The notes beneath the pieces are model-generated. The model worked only from the letters and a program-made list of their open reading frames with translations, was not told the origin of the DNA and did no database searches. Made by a program: the position numbers and the translations under genes. This document shows positions 18,129-28,495 of a stretch of DNA of 64,000 nucleotides, in pieces. Position 1 is the first letter of the stretch. The number at the start of each line of letters is the position of its first letter. The stretch is from Streptomyces sp. CNQ-509 (GTDB lineage Bacteria; Actinomycetota; Actinomycetes; Streptomycetales; Streptomycetaceae). Location of the stretch: contig NZ_CP011492.1 of the NCBI RefSeq assembly GCF_001011035.1, forward strand, positions 1,557,501 through 1,621,500, read 5' to 3'.

Positions 18129-19565
18129 CTAGGCCCCGTCGGCGGCGAGTTCGTGTACGGCGGCGGTGAAGACCTCGCCGCGCACGTTGTAGTTCGTGAA
18201 CATGTCCATCGACGCGCAGGCCGGCGCCAGCAGCACGGTGTCGCCCTCGCGGGCCAGCCGCGCCGCCTCGGCGACGGCCACCGCCATCGCGCCGGAGTCC
18301 GTCCGCGCGATGTCCACCACCGGCACCTCCGGCGCCTGCCGCGCCAGCGCCCCGGCGATCAGCGCCCGGTCCCGGCCCAGCAGCACCGCCGCGCGCAGCC
18401 GCTTCGCCGCGCCAGCGACGAGGTCGTCGAAGGTGGCGCCCTTGGCGAGACCGCCGGCGATCCAGACGATCCCGTCGTACGCGGCCAGCGAGGCTTCGGT
18501 GGCGTGGGTGTTGGTGGCCTTGGAGTCGTCCACATACGTCACGCCGCCGATCTCGGCGACGCGTTCGATGCGGTGCGGCTCGGGGCGGAAGGCGCGCAGC
18601 CCCTCGCGTACGGCCGCGGGCCCGGCGCCGTACGCGCGCGCGAGGGCCGCGGCGGCAAGGGCGTTGGCGACGTTGTGCGGGGCGGGCGGCTGGACGTCGG
18701 CGACGGCGGCCAGCTCCTGCGCGGTGCGCTGCGGGTCCGGCACGAACGCCCGGTCCACCAGCAGCCCGTCGACCACTCCGAGCTGCCCGGGGGCGGGCGC
18801 GCCGAGGGTGAACCCGACCGCGCGGCAGCCCTCCTCGACGTCGGCCTTGCGCACCAGTTCCTCGGTGACCGGGTCGGCGGCGTTGTAGACGCACGCCACC
18901 CGGTTGCCCTCGTAGATGCGGCCCTTGTCGGCGGCGTACGCCTCCATGGAGCCGTGCCAGTCGAGGTGGTCGGGCGCGAGGTTGAGGACGGCGGCGGAGT
19001 GGGCGCGTACGGAAGTGGCCCAGTGGAGCTGGTAGCTGGACAGCTCGACGGCGAGCACGTCGAGGTCCGCGTACGGGCCGTGGCCGGTGACGACGTCGAC
19101 GAGCGGGACGCCGATGTTGCCCACGGCGGCGGTGCGCAGCCCGGCGGCGGCGAGCATGGCGGCGAGCATCTTCACCGCGGTGGTCTTGCCGTTGGTGCCG
19201 GTGATCGCCAGCCACTCGGCGGGCGGCCGGCCCCCGGGCGAGGTGGCGCGCAGCCGCCAGGCCAGCTCGACGTCGCCCCAGACCGGCACCCCGGCCGCCT
19301 CGGCGGCGGCGAACAGCGGGGCGGAGGGCTGCCATCCGGGCGTGGTGACGACCAGTTCCGTGCCCTCGGGCAGGGTGTCGCCGTCGCCGAGGCGGACGGT
19401 CACGCCGAGCGGCTCCAGCTCCGCGGCCTGCGCCCGGGCCCGGTCGTGGTCAGCGCCGTCGACGACGGTGACCTCCGCGCCGAGCCGGTGCAGCGCGCGG
19501 GCGGCGGGGCCGCCGCTGACCCCGAGCCCCGCGACGGTCACACGGCGGCCCTCGAACTCGCTCAT
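18129..19565 (-). CDS. murD: UDP-N-acetylmuramoyl-L-alanine-D-glutamate ligase MurD
   Basis: A 478-aa ATP-dependent Mur ligase adding D-Glu to UDP-MurNAc-L-Ala in the cytoplasm. The N-terminal nucleotide fold starts RRVTVAGLGVSGGPAARAL, the ATP loop is AITGTNGKTTAVKMLA, and NLAPDHLDWHGSMEAYAADK is the family metal/substrate motif. YVDDSKATNTHA lies in the C-terminal domain. Follows mraY after 28 bp. The 210 bp between murD and ftsW hold no gene. Confidence 0.97.
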   Translation of the reverse strand: MSEFEGRRVTVAGLGVSGGPAARALHRLGAEVTVVDGADHDRARAQAAELEPLGVTVRLGDGDTLPEGTELVVTTPGWQPSAPLFAAAEAAGVPVWGDVELAWRLRATSPGGRPPAEWLAITGTNGKTTAVKMLAAMLAAAGLRTAAVGNIGVPLVDVVTGHGPYADLDVLAVELSSYQLHWATSVRAHSAAVLNLAPDHLDWHGSMEAYAADKGRIYEGNRVACVYNAADPVTEELVRKADVEEGCRAVGFTLGAPAPGQLGVVDGLLVDRAFVPDPQRTAQELAAVADVQPPAPHNVANALAAAALARAYGAGPAAVREGLRAFRPEPHRIERVAEIGGVTYVDDSKATNTHATEASLAAYDGIVWIAGGLAKGATFDDLVAGAAKRLRAAVLLGRDRALIAGALARQAPEVPVVDIARTDSGAMAVAVAEAARLAREGDTVLLAPACASMDMFTNYNVRGEVFTAAVHELAADGA

Positions 19566-19593
19566 GTCGGCTCCCCGTCCGGGCCCCGGCCGC

Positions 19594-20664
19594 TCACCTT
19601 CTGGCCGCCCAGCCGGCGTAGAAGATGCCCAGGCCGACGATCACGCACATGCCCTGGATGATCCAGAATCTGACCACCACGAGCACTTCGCTCCAGCCTT
19701 TCAGCTCGAAGTGGTGCTGTAGTGGCGCCATTCTGAAGACGCGTTTCCCGGTCATCCGGAACGAGCCGACCTGGATCACCACCGAGAGCGTGATGAGGAC
19801 GAACAGGCCGCCGAGGATGGCGAGGAGCAGTTCGGTGCGGGAGGCGATGGCCAGGCCGGCGAGGGCGCCGCCGAGGGCCAGCGAGCCGGTGTCGCCCATG
19901 AAGATCTTCGCGGGCGAGGTGTTCCACCACAGGAAGCCGAAGCACGCGCCCATCAGCGCGGAGGCGACGACGGCCAGGTCGAGCGGGTCGCGTACGTCGT
20001 AGCAGGCGGCCGGGTTGGTGAGGGTGTCGGCGTTGATGCAGGACTCCTGGTACTGCCACACGCCGATGAAGACGTACGCGCCGAAGACCATCACCGAGGC
20101 GCCGGTGGCGAGGCCGTCCAGGCCGTCGGTGAGGTTCACGCCGTTGGACATCGCCAGGATCATGAACAGCGCCCAGATGACGAAGAGCACCGGGCCGATC
20201 GACCAGCCGAAGTCCTGGGTGAAGGAGAGCTTCGTGGACGCCGGTGTCAGCTCGCGGGCGTCCTCGAAGTTCAGCGACAGCACCGCGAAGGCGATGCCGA
20301 CGATGAACTGGCCGAGCATCTTCGCCTTGGCCCGCAGGCCCAGGCTGCGCTGCTTGATGATCTTGATGTAGTCGTCGAGGAAGCCGACCAGGCCCAGGCC
20401 GGCCATGAGGAAGAGCACCAGCAGCCCGGAGTACGTGGGCGAACTGCTGGTGACCACCTTGGTGATCGCGTACGCGATGATCGTGGCCAGGATGAACGCG
20501 ATGCCGCCCATGCTGGGCGTACCGCGCTTGCTGTGGTGCGCCTGCGGCCCGTCGTCCCGGATGTACTGCCCGTAGCCGCGCCGGGCCAGGAGCTTGATCA
20601 GCAGCGGAGTGCCGAGGAGGGAGAGGAAGAGCCCGAGGGCCCCGGAGAAGAGGATCTGCCTCAT
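19594..20664 (-). CDS. mraY: Phospho-N-acetylmuramoyl-pentapeptide transferase MraY
   Basis: A 356-aa polytopic enzyme making lipid I from undecaprenyl phosphate and UDP-MurNAc-pentapeptide. The ATG at 20664 overlaps the murF stop (ATGA) and has GAGGAGGG nine bases upstream, which is why I prefer it to an upstream in-frame start. About ten transmembrane helices. Catalytic motifs are [11 protein letters not shown] (Asp pair), [15 protein letters not shown], and [15 protein letters not shown], with the [10 protein letters not shown] motif close to the end. Confidence 0.98.
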   Translation of the reverse strand: MRQILFSGALGLFLSLLGTPLLIKLLARRGYGQYIRDDGPQAHHSKRGTPSMGGIAFILATIIAYAITKVVTSSSPTYSGLLVLFLMAGLGLVGFLDDYIKIIKQRSLGLRAKAKMLGQFIVGIAFAVLSLNFEDARELTPASTKLSFTQDFGWSIGPVLFVIWALFMILAMSNGVNLTDGLDGLATGASVMVFGAYVFIGVWQYQESCINADTLTNPAACYDVRDPLDLAVVASALMGACFGFLWWNTSPAKIFMGDTGSLALGGALAGLAIASRTELLLAILGGLFVLITLSVVIQVGSFRMTGKRVFRMAPLQHHFELKGWSEVLVVVRFWIIQGMCVIVGLGIFYAGWAARR

Positions 20665-22088
20665 CGGGCGGCGCCCTCCTCGAGCAGCGCTTCCGCCACG
20701 CGCCACAGCGCCTCGGATCTGGACGCCTTGACGAGCACGACATCTCCCGGCCGCAGCTCGCCGCGCATCAGGTCGACAGCCGCGTCGACGTCGGACACGT
20801 GCACCGACTCCTCACCCCACGAACCCTCGTTCTTCGCGCCCATGTCCAGCCAGGCGGCCTCCTGCCGGCCCACTGCCACGAGCTTGCTGATGCCCAGGCG
20901 GACGGCCAGCCGGCCCACGCCGTCGTGCTCGACCATGGCGTGGTCGCCCAGCTCGGCCATCGCGCCCAGCACGGCGAACGTCCGGCCCCCCGGCACCGTG
21001 CTGCCCCGGCCCATGGCGGCGAGCGCGCGCAGCGCGGCCCGCGTGGACTCGGGGTTGGCGTTGTACGCGTCGTTGACGACCGTCACGCCGTCCGGCCGCC
21101 GCCTGACCTCCATGCGCCGGCCGGACAGGGCCTCGGCGGCGGAGAGCGCCTCGGCGATCCGCGCCGGGGGCATGCCCAGCTCGTACGCGACGGCGGCGGC
21201 GGCAAGCGCGTTCGACACGTGGTGCTCACCGTACAGCCGCATGATCACACCGGCGCTGCCGGCAGGCGTGTGCAGGGTGAATTCCGGCCGCCCGTCTTCG
21301 GTGAGCCGGACGTCGGCGGCCCGTACGTCCGCCTCGGGCGCCTCGCCGTAGTAGATGATGCGCGCCCGGGTACGGGACGCCATCGCGCGGACGAGGGGAT
21401 CGTCGGCGTTGAGCACCGCGACCCCGCCGTCCGCCCCCGCCGGCAGCGCCTCCACCAGCTCGCCCTTGGCCGCGGCGATCTGCTCCCGGCCGCCGAACTC
21501 GCCGATGTGCGCGGTGCCGACGTTGAGGACGAGCCCGATGCGCGGCGGCGTCACCTCCGCGAGATCGCGGATGTGGCCGAGGCCGCGCGCGCCCATCTCC
21601 AGCAGCAGGTACCGGGTGTCGGGGGCGGCCTGGAGGGCCGTGACCGGATGGCCGATCTCGTTGTTGAAGGAACCGTGGGTGTAGACCGTCGGGCCGAGGC
21701 GCTGCAGCAGTTGGGCGAGGAGGTCCTTGGTGGACGTCTTGCCCGAGGAGCCGGTGAGCGCGATGAGCGCGGTGAGGGTCTCGTCGAGGCGGGCGACGAC
21801 GTGCTTGGCCAGTGCGCTGAGCGCCGGGGGCACGGAGCTGACCACGACGGTCGGCACGCCCTCGACCGGGCGGGTGCCCAGGACGCCGGTGGCGCCGGCG
21901 GCGACGGCGAGGGCGGCGTAGTCGTGCCCGTCGACGTGCTCGCCGGTGAACGCGGCGAAGAGGCTGCCCGGCTCCGCCTGCCGCGAGTCGATGACCACGG
22001 GGCGGGTGACCAGCGCCTGCGGATCCGGCACGCCGTGCAGCTCGCCGCCGGTCAGCTCGGCGACCTCGGCGAGGCTCAGCGGAATCAC
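20661..22088 (-). CDS. murF: UDP-MurNAc-tripeptide-D-Ala-D-Ala ligase MurF
   Basis: A 475-aa Mur ligase completing the pentapeptide precursor. It starts at a GTG (22088) that overlaps the murE stop by four bases. Opening MurF/MurE-type domain [21 protein letters not shown] loop [16 protein letters not shown]; central [17 protein letters not shown] typical of MurF; and [18 protein letters not shown] in the ligase C-terminal domain. Translationally coupled at both ends (murE and mraY). Confidence 0.97.
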   Translation of the reverse strand: MIPLSLAEVAELTGGELHGVPDPQALVTRPVVIDSRQAEPGSLFAAFTGEHVDGHDYAALAVAAGATGVLGTRPVEGVPTVVVSSVPPALSALAKHVVARLDETLTALIALTGSSGKTSTKDLLAQLLQRLGPTVYTHGSFNNEIGHPVTALQAAPDTRYLLLEMGARGLGHIRDLAEVTPPRIGLVLNVGTAHIGEFGGREQIAAAKGELVEALPAGADGGVAVLNADDPLVRAMASRTRARIIYYGEAPEADVRAADVRLTEDGRPEFTLHTPAGSAGVIMRLYGEHHVSNALAAAAVAYELGMPPARIAEALSAAEALSGRRMEVRRRPDGVTVVNDAYNANPESTRAALRALAAMGRGSTVPGGRTFAVLGAMAELGDHAMVEHDGVGRLAVRLGISKLVAVGRQEAAWLDMGAKNEGSWGEESVHVSDVDAAVDLMRGELRPGDVVLVKASRSEALWRVAEALLEEGAAR

Positions 22089-23842
22089 CGTACGCCTCCG
22101 GCGGGTTCGGCGGAATCCGGGTGCCCGGGGTCCGCGGAGCCGGCGCCCGCCCGCTCGCGGATCGCCCTGCGCAGCTCGTCGCGGTCGTCGAAGGGCCGTA
22201 CGACGCCGGCCGTGTCCTGGCCCTGCTCGTGGCCCTTGCCGGCGATGAGCACCGTGTCGCCGGCGCCCGCGCGGGCCACCGCGATGGCGATGGCGCCCGC
22301 CCGGTCGGCCTCGACCAGCACGTCGCCGCGCTCGTAGACCGGCACCTCCGCGGCGCCGGCGAGCATCGCGGCGAGGATCGCGAGGGGGTCCTCGGAGCGG
22401 GGGTTGTCGGAGGTGAGCACCGCGGTGTCGGCGAGCCGGGCGGCGGCGGCGCCCATGGGGCCGCGCTTGTGCGGGTCGCGGTCGCCGCCGCAGCCGACGA
22501 CGACGTGCAGCCGGTTCTCGGTGACCTTGCGCAGCGCCCACAGCACGGACTCCAGCGCGTCGGGCTTGTGCGCGTAGTCGACGACGGCGAGGTAGCCCTG
22601 GCCCGCGTCGACCCGCTCCAGCCGGCCCGGCACGCCCGGCACGGCGGCCACGCCGCCCGCGGCGGTGGCCGGGTCGATGCCGGCGGTGACGAGCGCGGCG
22701 ATGGCGGCGAGGGTGTTGGAGACGTTGAACGTGCCGGGCAGCGGGGCCTCGGCGGGGATCGCGATCCCGCCGGGGCCGACCGCGGTGAAGGTGGAGCCGA
22801 GCACGCCGATCTCCACGTCCTCGGCGCGCCAGTCGGCGTCCGGGTGGCCCTCGGCGGAGTACGTGGTCACGGGGTAGCTGCCGCCGCCCTCGGGGGCCGC
22901 GGCCTCCTCGGCGAGGCGCATCCCGTACTCGTCGTCGATGTTGACGACGCCCGCCCGCGACCTGGCCGGGGTGAAGAGCTGCGCCTTCGCCCGGTAGTAG
23001 TCCTCCATGTCGGTGTGGAAGTCCAGGTGCTCGGGGCTGAGGTTGGTGAAGACGGCGACGTCGAAGAGGACGCCGTCGACCCGGCCGAGCACCAGCGCGT
23101 GGCTGGAGACCTCCATCGCCACGGACGCGACGCCGCGCTGGCGCATGACGGCGAAGAGCGCCTGGAGGTCGGTCGCCTCCGGCGTGGTCCGCTCCGACTT
23201 CAGCCGCTCGTCGCCGATGCGCATCTCGACGGTGCCGATGAGGCCGGTGAGCCCGGCACCGTCCTTCTCGGCCGCCGCCCGCAGCCCGCCCTCGACGAGG
23301 TACGCGGTCGTGGTCTTGCCCGACGTGCCGGTGACCCCGAGCTGGAGCAGGTCCCGGCCCGGCTCGCCGTAGACCGCCGCGGCCAGCTCCCCCATCCGGC
23401 CCCGCGGGTCGCCGACGACCAGCACCGGCAGCCCGGTGCCCGCGGCCCGCTCCAGGCCGGCCGGGTCGGTGAGCACCGCGGCGGCGCCGAGGTCGGCGGC
23501 CTGGGCGGCGAAGTCGGCGCCGTGCAGCCGGGCGCCGGGCAGCGCGGCGTAGACGTCGCCGGGGCGTACGGCGCGGGAGTCGTGGGTGATGCCGGTGACG
23601 GTGACGCCCCCGGCCTCGCCGGTGACGCCGGTGCCCAGCCGGTCGGCCAGCTCCGTGAGCGGTACGGGGTCGACCTCGGCGGGGCGGGGCGCCCCCGGAT
23701 GCTTCGCCGGGGCGCCCGACGCTTCCTGAGGGGACTGATCGGGGTGGGGCACGGCGGGCAGCGTACCGGGCCCGCCTGCCGCACCGCCAAGCCAGGGGGG
23801 GCGCGGTTCGCGGTTCCCCGGATCGTCCGTGATTGTGCTCAC
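22085..23842 (-). CDS. murE: UDP-MurNAc-tripeptide synthetase MurE (diaminopimelate-adding)
   Basis: A 585-aa Mur ligase, with a GTG start. The first ~60 residues are a Pro/Ala/Gly-rich extension not found in E. coli MurE. The core then shows GITHDSRAVRPGDVYAAL, the ATP loop GVTGTSGKTTTAYLVE, and SDNPRSEDPLAIL. The DNPR box is the signature of diaminopimelate rather than lysine addition; Streptomyces walls use LL-DAP. Only a weak ribosome-binding site precedes the start, just after ftsI (24-bp gap). Confidence 0.96.
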   Translation of the reverse strand: MSTITDDPGNREPRPPWLGGAAGGPGTLPAVPHPDQSPQEASGAPAKHPGAPRPAEVDPVPLTELADRLGTGVTGEAGGVTVTGITHDSRAVRPGDVYAALPGARLHGADFAAQAADLGAAAVLTDPAGLERAAGTGLPVLVVGDPRGRMGELAAAVYGEPGRDLLQLGVTGTSGKTTTAYLVEGGLRAAAEKDGAGLTGLIGTVEMRIGDERLKSERTTPEATDLQALFAVMRQRGVASVAMEVSSHALVLGRVDGVLFDVAVFTNLSPEHLDFHTDMEDYYRAKAQLFTPARSRAGVVNIDDEYGMRLAEEAAAPEGGGSYPVTTYSAEGHPDADWRAEDVEIGVLGSTFTAVGPGGIAIPAEAPLPGTFNVSNTLAAIAALVTAGIDPATAAGGVAAVPGVPGRLERVDAGQGYLAVVDYAHKPDALESVLWALRKVTENRLHVVVGCGGDRDPHKRGPMGAAAARLADTAVLTSDNPRSEDPLAILAAMLAGAAEVPVYERGDVLVEADRAGAIAIAVARAGAGDTVLIAGKGHEQGQDTAGVVRPFDDRDELRRAIRERAGAGSADPGHPDSAEPAGGVR

Positions 23843-23866
23843 TGCGCAGGTCCGATCTTTCCGTTC

Positions 23867-25918
23867 TTATCCGCCGTCGGCCACGCCGCCGGCGTCCGTA
23901 CCCTCGCCGTCCCCGCCCGTGCCGTCGGTGCCGGCGCCGAACGTGACCGGCATCGGCGGCGGCTCGACCCCCGTGGGCGGCACCTGGAGCGTCTTGAGCG
24001 CGAACTCCATGACCTTCTTGTACACGGGGCCGCAGATCTGGCCGCCGAAGTAGCTGCCTTCCGTGGGGTTCTGGATCGCGCAGTACACGGTCACGCGCGG
24101 TGCGTCCGCGGGCGCGAAGCCCGCGAACGAGGCCGTGTAGCCGTTGTAGCGGCCGGTCTGCGGATCCACCCTGTTGGAGGTGCCGGTCTTCCCGGCCGCG
24201 CGGTAGCCCGGGATGCGGGCCTTCACGCCGGTGCCCTCCTCGTCGTCGACGACGGACTCCAGCATCCGGGAGAGCGTCCTGGCCGTCTTCTGGCTGACGA
24301 CGCGGTTCTTCTCCGGCTCGGGCGCCGGGTCGAAGCGGCCGTCGGGGCCGCGGCTGCCGCGGACGAGGGAGGGCTCGATCCGTACGCCGCCGTTGGCGAC
24401 GGTCGAGTAGACGGAGGCGGCCTGCAGGGCGTTCACGGACAGGCCCTGGCCGAACGGGATCGTGTACTGCTGCGCCGCGTCCCACTCGGCCGCGGGCTTC
24501 AGCAGGCCGGGGGTCTCGCCCGCGACGCCGAGGCCGCTGCGCCGGCCGAGGCCGAAGTCGCTGAGGTAGGAGTGGAGGACCTTGTTGGCCTGCCGCTGGT
24601 TCTTCCCCAACTGCTCGACGGCGAGGATGGTGCCGATGTTGCTGGACTTGGCGAGCACGCCGTTCAGCGTCAGGTACCAGGTCGGGTGCTCGACGTCGTC
24701 GTGGAAGGCGTGGCCGCCGCGCGGCAGCACGTTCGGCACGGTGACCCGGGTGTCCGGGGTCGCGGCCTCCTCCTCCAGCACGGCGGCCATGGAGATGACC
24801 TTGTTGACGCTGCCGGGCTCGTACGCGTCCTCCAGGGCCGGGTTGCCGAGGGTGCCGGGGGTGGCGCCGGACAGGTCGTTGGGGTCGAAGCCGGGGGCGT
24901 TGGCCATGGCCAGGATCTCGCCGCTGCGGGTGTCCTGCACGATGACGTAGCCGCGGTCCGCCTCGGAGGCGTCGACCTGCTTCTCGATGGCGGTCTGGGC
25001 GGCCCACTGGATGTCGCGGTCGATGGTGAGCTCGACGTCGGAGCCGGGCTCGGCGGGGTTCTCCTCGGCGTCCGCGGTGGGGATGCGGCGGCCGGCGGAC
25101 TGGGCGTAGACGAGCCTGCCGTCCTTGCCGGCGAGCAGCTTGTCGTGCTGCCGCTCGACGCCCCCGCCGCCCTCGCCCTCGGCGTTGACGAAGCCCAGTA
25201 TCCCGGCGGCCAGATCGCCGTTCGGATAGACGCGCTTGTTCTGCTCCTCCGCGAACACCCCGCCGAGCACGTCCTGCCTGCCGCCCGCCGCCTCGCGCCC
25301 GGCGGACTCCGACTTCAGCTTCTTGATCTCGTCCCAGACCTGCGGCGTCTGCTTCGACGCGAGCTTCACATAGCGCGAGCCGGGCGTGGCGAGCTTGGCC
25401 TCCAGGTCCTTCGCGTCCGCCTTCAGCACGGGCGCCAGCGCCTCGGCGGCCCGCCGGGGCGCGTCCTTCACGTCGGCCTGCTCGGGCGTGAAGAGGTACG
25501 GGTCGGCGGTGATGTCGTACGCGTCGACCGTGGTGGCCAGCTCGACGCCGTTGCGGTCGGTGATGACGCCGCGCTCGGCGCTGAGCGTCATCGGCACGTA
25601 CCGGTTGACCTGGGCCTTCTCCGCGTACTCGCCGGCGTCCACGGCCTGGACCTGGAGCAGCCTTGCGGTGAAGACCAGCAGGAGGAGGGTGAGGCCGACG
25701 CTGACGAGGCGCAACCGGGGGCGCGGCGAGGCGAGGCGGATGCGCGGACCGCCTCCGGCGGGGCGGGGGGGCCGGGGGCCGGGCGTGGACGCGCGGGTAC
25801 GGGAACGGGGCCGGGCGGCACCGCCACGGCCACCGCTCGCGGGGCGCGGCACGCGGCGGCGCGCGTCGCGGCCGTCGCCGCCGTCGCGGGAGGAACCGCC
25901 GGAGTCGCGGGTCGTCAC
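23867..25918 (-). CDS. ftsI: Septal transpeptidase FtsI (PBP3)
   Basis: A 683-aa class B penicillin-binding protein that cross-links septal peptidoglycan. An Arg/Gly-rich cytoplasmic tail (about 60 residues) and one membrane helix (LVSVGLTLLLLVFTARLLQV) lead to the dimerisation domain (SAERGVITDRNGVELA). The transpeptidase motifs are SVNK (SxxK, in YEPGSVNKVIS), KSSN (SxN) and KTGTSN. The Thr/Gly/Asp-rich tail is disordered. The GTG start overlaps the ftsL stop. Streptomyces ftsI is needed for sporulation septation rather than viability. Confidence 0.97.
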   Translation of the reverse strand: MTTRDSGGSSRDGGDGRDARRRVPRPASGGRGGAARPRSRTRASTPGPRPPRPAGGGPRIRLASPRPRLRLVSVGLTLLLLVFTARLLQVQAVDAGEYAEKAQVNRYVPMTLSAERGVITDRNGVELATTVDAYDITADPYLFTPEQADVKDAPRRAAEALAPVLKADAKDLEAKLATPGSRYVKLASKQTPQVWDEIKKLKSESAGREAAGGRQDVLGGVFAEEQNKRVYPNGDLAAGILGFVNAEGEGGGGVERQHDKLLAGKDGRLVYAQSAGRRIPTADAEENPAEPGSDVELTIDRDIQWAAQTAIEKQVDASEADRGYVIVQDTRSGEILAMANAPGFDPNDLSGATPGTLGNPALEDAYEPGSVNKVISMAAVLEEEAATPDTRVTVPNVLPRGGHAFHDDVEHPTWYLTLNGVLAKSSNIGTILAVEQLGKNQRQANKVLHSYLSDFGLGRRSGLGVAGETPGLLKPAAEWDAAQQYTIPFGQGLSVNALQAASVYSTVANGGVRIEPSLVRGSRGPDGRFDPAPEPEKNRVVSQKTARTLSRMLESVVDDEEGTGVKARIPGYRAAGKTGTSNRVDPQTGRYNGYTASFAGFAPADAPRVTVYCAIQNPTEGSYFGGQICGPVYKKVMEFALKTLQVPPTGVEPPPMPVTFGAGTDGTGGDGEGTDAGGVADGG

Positions 25919-26508
25919 GGTGCCTCCTGAGCGGCGGGCCGCGGGGCGGCGGCCGAGGGGGAGGCGGAGGTCCCCGGTGCGGGGGACGCCGGCGGCTCGG
26001 CCGGGGCGCCCTCCGCCTGCCCCGCTTCGTCGGCCGCCCCCTGACCGGCCTTCCCGGGCGCCTCTGCCTTCTCGGCTGCCCGTGCCCTGGCGTCACCGTC
26101 CTCGGGCGACGGCTTCGCGGCGGCCGCCGGGCTCGGCGCGGGCGGCGGCGGGCCCGTCGCCGTCCACGGCTCGCCCCTGACGCCGCCCACCGGCGAGAGG
26201 AAGACCGGCGGCCCGCCCGGCACCATGCCCAGCTCCCGGGCCCGCTTCTCCAGCGCGTCAGGCGCCGACTGCTCCTCCACCTCCTGGCGCAGCCGCTGCT
26301 CCTCGTCCGTCAGCCGCGTCGTCTCCTTCTTCAGGTTGCCGACGCGGAACGAGCCCTGGTTGACCGCCGCGTTGAGCAGCAGCAGCGCGAGCAGACCGGC
26401 GCCCAGGAGCAGCACCACGAGCAGCACGAAGGGCGTGCGCGCCGCCGAGCTGCCGCCCAGCAGCCGGGCGCCGCCCTCGCGCGGGAACGCGATCCTCGGC
26501 CGTTTCAC
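25915..26508 (-). CDS. ftsL: Cell division protein FtsL-like septum formation initiator
   Basis: A 197-aa bitopic protein. The GTG at 26508 begins VKRPRIAFPREGG; the membrane helix is PFVLLVVLLLGAGLLALLLL. It is followed by a coiled coil (NLKKETTRLTDEEQRLRQEV) and the septum-formation motif ARELGMVPGGPPVFL. The last ~85 residues are Pro/Ala/Glu-rich and probably unstructured outside the membrane. Identity rests on position between rsmH and ftsI plus this topology, since FtsL sequences are weakly conserved. The start is uncertain by a few codons. Confidence 0.85.
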   Translation of the reverse strand: MKRPRIAFPREGGARLLGGSSAARTPFVLLVVLLLGAGLLALLLLNAAVNQGSFRVGNLKKETTRLTDEEQRLRQEVEEQSAPDALEKRARELGMVPGGPPVFLSPVGGVRGEPWTATGPPPPAPSPAAAAKPSPEDGDARARAAEKAEAPGKAGQGAADEAGQAEGAPAEPPASPAPGTSASPSAAAPRPAAQEAP

Positions 26509-26530
26509 GGCGCACCCGCTCCGCTCCGGC

Positions 26531-27493
26531 TCACACGTCCTCCCGGATCCGCTCCGCCGCCCGCAGCCGCGCGGGGGCGGCCCTGCGGTTCTCCGCGATC
26601 TCCTCCTCCGCCGGCAGCTCAGCGCCGCGGGTGAGCAGCCGCAGCCGCGGCTGGTGGTGCTCGGGGACCACCGGCAGTCCGGGCGGCGCGGTGCTCGCGG
26701 CACCGGCCGCCAGCACCCGTTTGACGAGCCGGTCCTCGAGCGACTGGTACGCGAGGACGGCGATCCGGCCGCCGACGGCCAGCGCCGCGACGGCCGCGGG
26801 CACGGCCCGTTCGAGGACCGCCAGCTCGCCGTTGACCTCGATGCGCAGCGCCTGGAACGTCCGCTTCGCGGGATTGCCGCCGGTGCGCTTCGCGGCCTGC
26901 GGCAGCGCCTCGCGGATCACCTCGACCAGCCGCGCGCTGCGCGCGAACGGCTCCTTCTCCCGCTCCCTCACCACGGCCTCGACGATGCGCCGCGCCTGTT
27001 TCTCCTCGCCGTACGCGCGCAGGATGCGCACCAGCTCGCCGGGCGGGTACGTGTTCAGCACCTCGGCCGCGCTCACGCCCCTGGTCTGGTCCATCCGCAT
27101 GTCGAGCGGCGCGTCCTGCGCGTACGCGAAGCCGCGCCCGGCCTCGTCCAGTTGCATGGACGACACGCCCAGGTCGAAGAGGATCCCCTGCACGTGGCCC
27201 ACGGCCAGCTTGTCGAGCACGTCGGGCAGTTCGTCGTAGACCGCGTGCACGAGCGTCACCCGCCCGGTGTACGGGGCCAGCCGGCGGCCCGCCAGCTCCA
27301 GCGCGGCCGGGTCGCGGTCCAGCGCGATAAGCCGCAGCCCGGGGTGGGCGGCGAGCAGGGCCTCGCTGTGGCCGCCGAGGCCCAGCGTGCAGTCGACGGC
27401 GACCGCGCCGGGCGCGGACAGGGCGGGGGCCAGCAGTTCCGTGGTGCGGCGGAGCATGACGGGGACGTGGACAGCGGCGCGTGCGTCGTTCAC
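26531..27493 (-). CDS. rsmH: 16S rRNA (cytosine1402-N4)-methyltransferase RsmH (MraW)
   Basis: A 320-aa SAM-dependent methyltransferase acting on the ribosomal P site. I use the GTG at 27493 because AGGAGG stands seven bases upstream; the frame is open further up but that region is Arg/Ala-rich filler. Motifs: [13 protein letters not shown] at the start, [16 protein letters not shown] (SAM loop), [18 protein letters not shown], and [18 protein letters not shown]. This is the first gene of the leftward dcw block; no mraZ precedes it. The 295 bp upstream, to the carbonic anhydrase start, hold the divergent promoters. Confidence 0.97.
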   Translation of the reverse strand: MNDARAAVHVPVMLRRTTELLAPALSAPGAVAVDCTLGLGGHSEALLAAHPGLRLIALDRDPAALELAGRRLAPYTGRVTLVHAVYDELPDVLDKLAVGHVQGILFDLGVSSMQLDEAGRGFAYAQDAPLDMRMDQTRGVSAAEVLNTYPPGELVRILRAYGEEKQARRIVEAVVREREKEPFARSARLVEVIREALPQAAKRTGGNPAKRTFQALRIEVNGELAVLERAVPAAVAALAVGGRIAVLAYQSLEDRLVKRVLAAGAASTAPPGLPVVPEHHQPRLRLLTRGAELPAEEEIAENRRAAPARLRAAERIREDV

Positions 27494-27788
27494 GGTGCCG
27501 CCTCCTGTCCCGCCCGATCGCCGAAGGGGAGCGGCCGTAGCCGCCTGCGCGGCGGCGCCGGCCTGGCCCGGAGCGGGCCGCCGGCCGCACGGGCGACGGG
27601 CGAACCGCATGAAAGGGGGCGCCACGGCTCCCACTTCGCGTCACTTTAGCCCACTGCACCCCCCGGTCAATCAAGCACCGAAGGCGCGCCCCCGCCCCGG
27701 CCGCGGGCGCATGCCGCCGGGACTGCTCCCTGTGGGCTACCTCACGCGGGCCGGGCAGCGGCGCCCCGGCCCGGATACCGTCGTACGC

Positions 27789-28349
27789 ATGACGCCCGCT
27801 GAGAGCACGTCGACCGCTGAGAACGCCGTCGCCGCCCCCACCGTCACCGACCGGCTCGTCGCCGCCAACCGCGGGTACGCGGGCGGCTTCGAGGACCCCG
27901 GCATGGACGCCAAGCCCGTCCTCCGGGTCGCCGTGGTGGCCTGCATGGACGCCCGGCTCGACCTGCACGCCGCGCTCGGCCTCGAGCTGGGCGACTGCCA
28001 CACGATCCGCAACGCCGGCGGCGTGGTCACCGACGACACCATCCGCTCGCTGACCATCAGCCAGCGCGCCCTGGGCACCCGCAGCGTGGTCCTGATCCAC
28101 CACACCGACTGCGGCCTCCTCCGCATCACCGAGGAGTTCCGCTTCGAGCTGGAGGCCGAGGTCGGCCAGCGGCCAGCCTGGTCGGTGGAGTCCTTCCGCG
28201 ACCTGGACCAGGACGTGCGCCAGTCGATCCGCCGGGTGGAGACCTCCCCGTTCCTGCTGCACACCGACGACGTGCGAGGCTTCGTGTTCGACGTGCGCAC
28301 GGGGCTGCTCCGCGAGGTGTCCGCGGAGCAAATCACGGCGGGCGACTGA
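27789..28349 (+). CDS. Beta-carbonic anhydrase
   Basis: A 186-aa zinc enzyme interconverting CO2 and bicarbonate. The active-site ligands appear as Cys-Asp-Arg in VACMDARLD and His-Cys in IHHTDCGLL; IRNAGGVVTDDTIRSL is the conserved adjoining segment. I start at the ATG at 27789, since upstream codons are low-complexity. No Shine-Dalgarno is seen, while TACCGT ends seven bases before the ATG, which suggests a leaderless message. Length fits the short actinobacterial group of beta-class enzymes (Rv1284-like). Confidence 0.93.
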   Translation: MTPAESTSTAENAVAAPTVTDRLVAANRGYAGGFEDPGMDAKPVLRVAVVACMDARLDLHAALGLELGDCHTIRNAGGVVTDDTIRSLTISQRALGTRSVVLIHHTDCGLLRITEEFRFELEAEVGQRPAWSVESFRDLDQDVRQSIRRVETSPFLLHTDDVRGFVFDVRTGLLREVSAEQITAGD

Positions 28350-28495
28350 CGAAACCGGCATTCGGCAGCAAGAATGCGGGTGTGGTGGCTCCGATACGCC
28401 CCGGCCGGGCCGGCGGCGCACGGGGCACCACGGTATCGGGGAGGGCCGGACCGCGACCGCGGCGCACGGCCCGTGCGACGGGCCGAGGAGGGCCG

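Noticed and set aside
20661..26096. One very long open frame on the minus strand spanning murF, murE, ftsI and ftsL
   Set aside because: It is an artefact of high GC. Only its murF end codes for protein; the rest is out of frame with real Mur and Fts genes that carry catalytic motifs.
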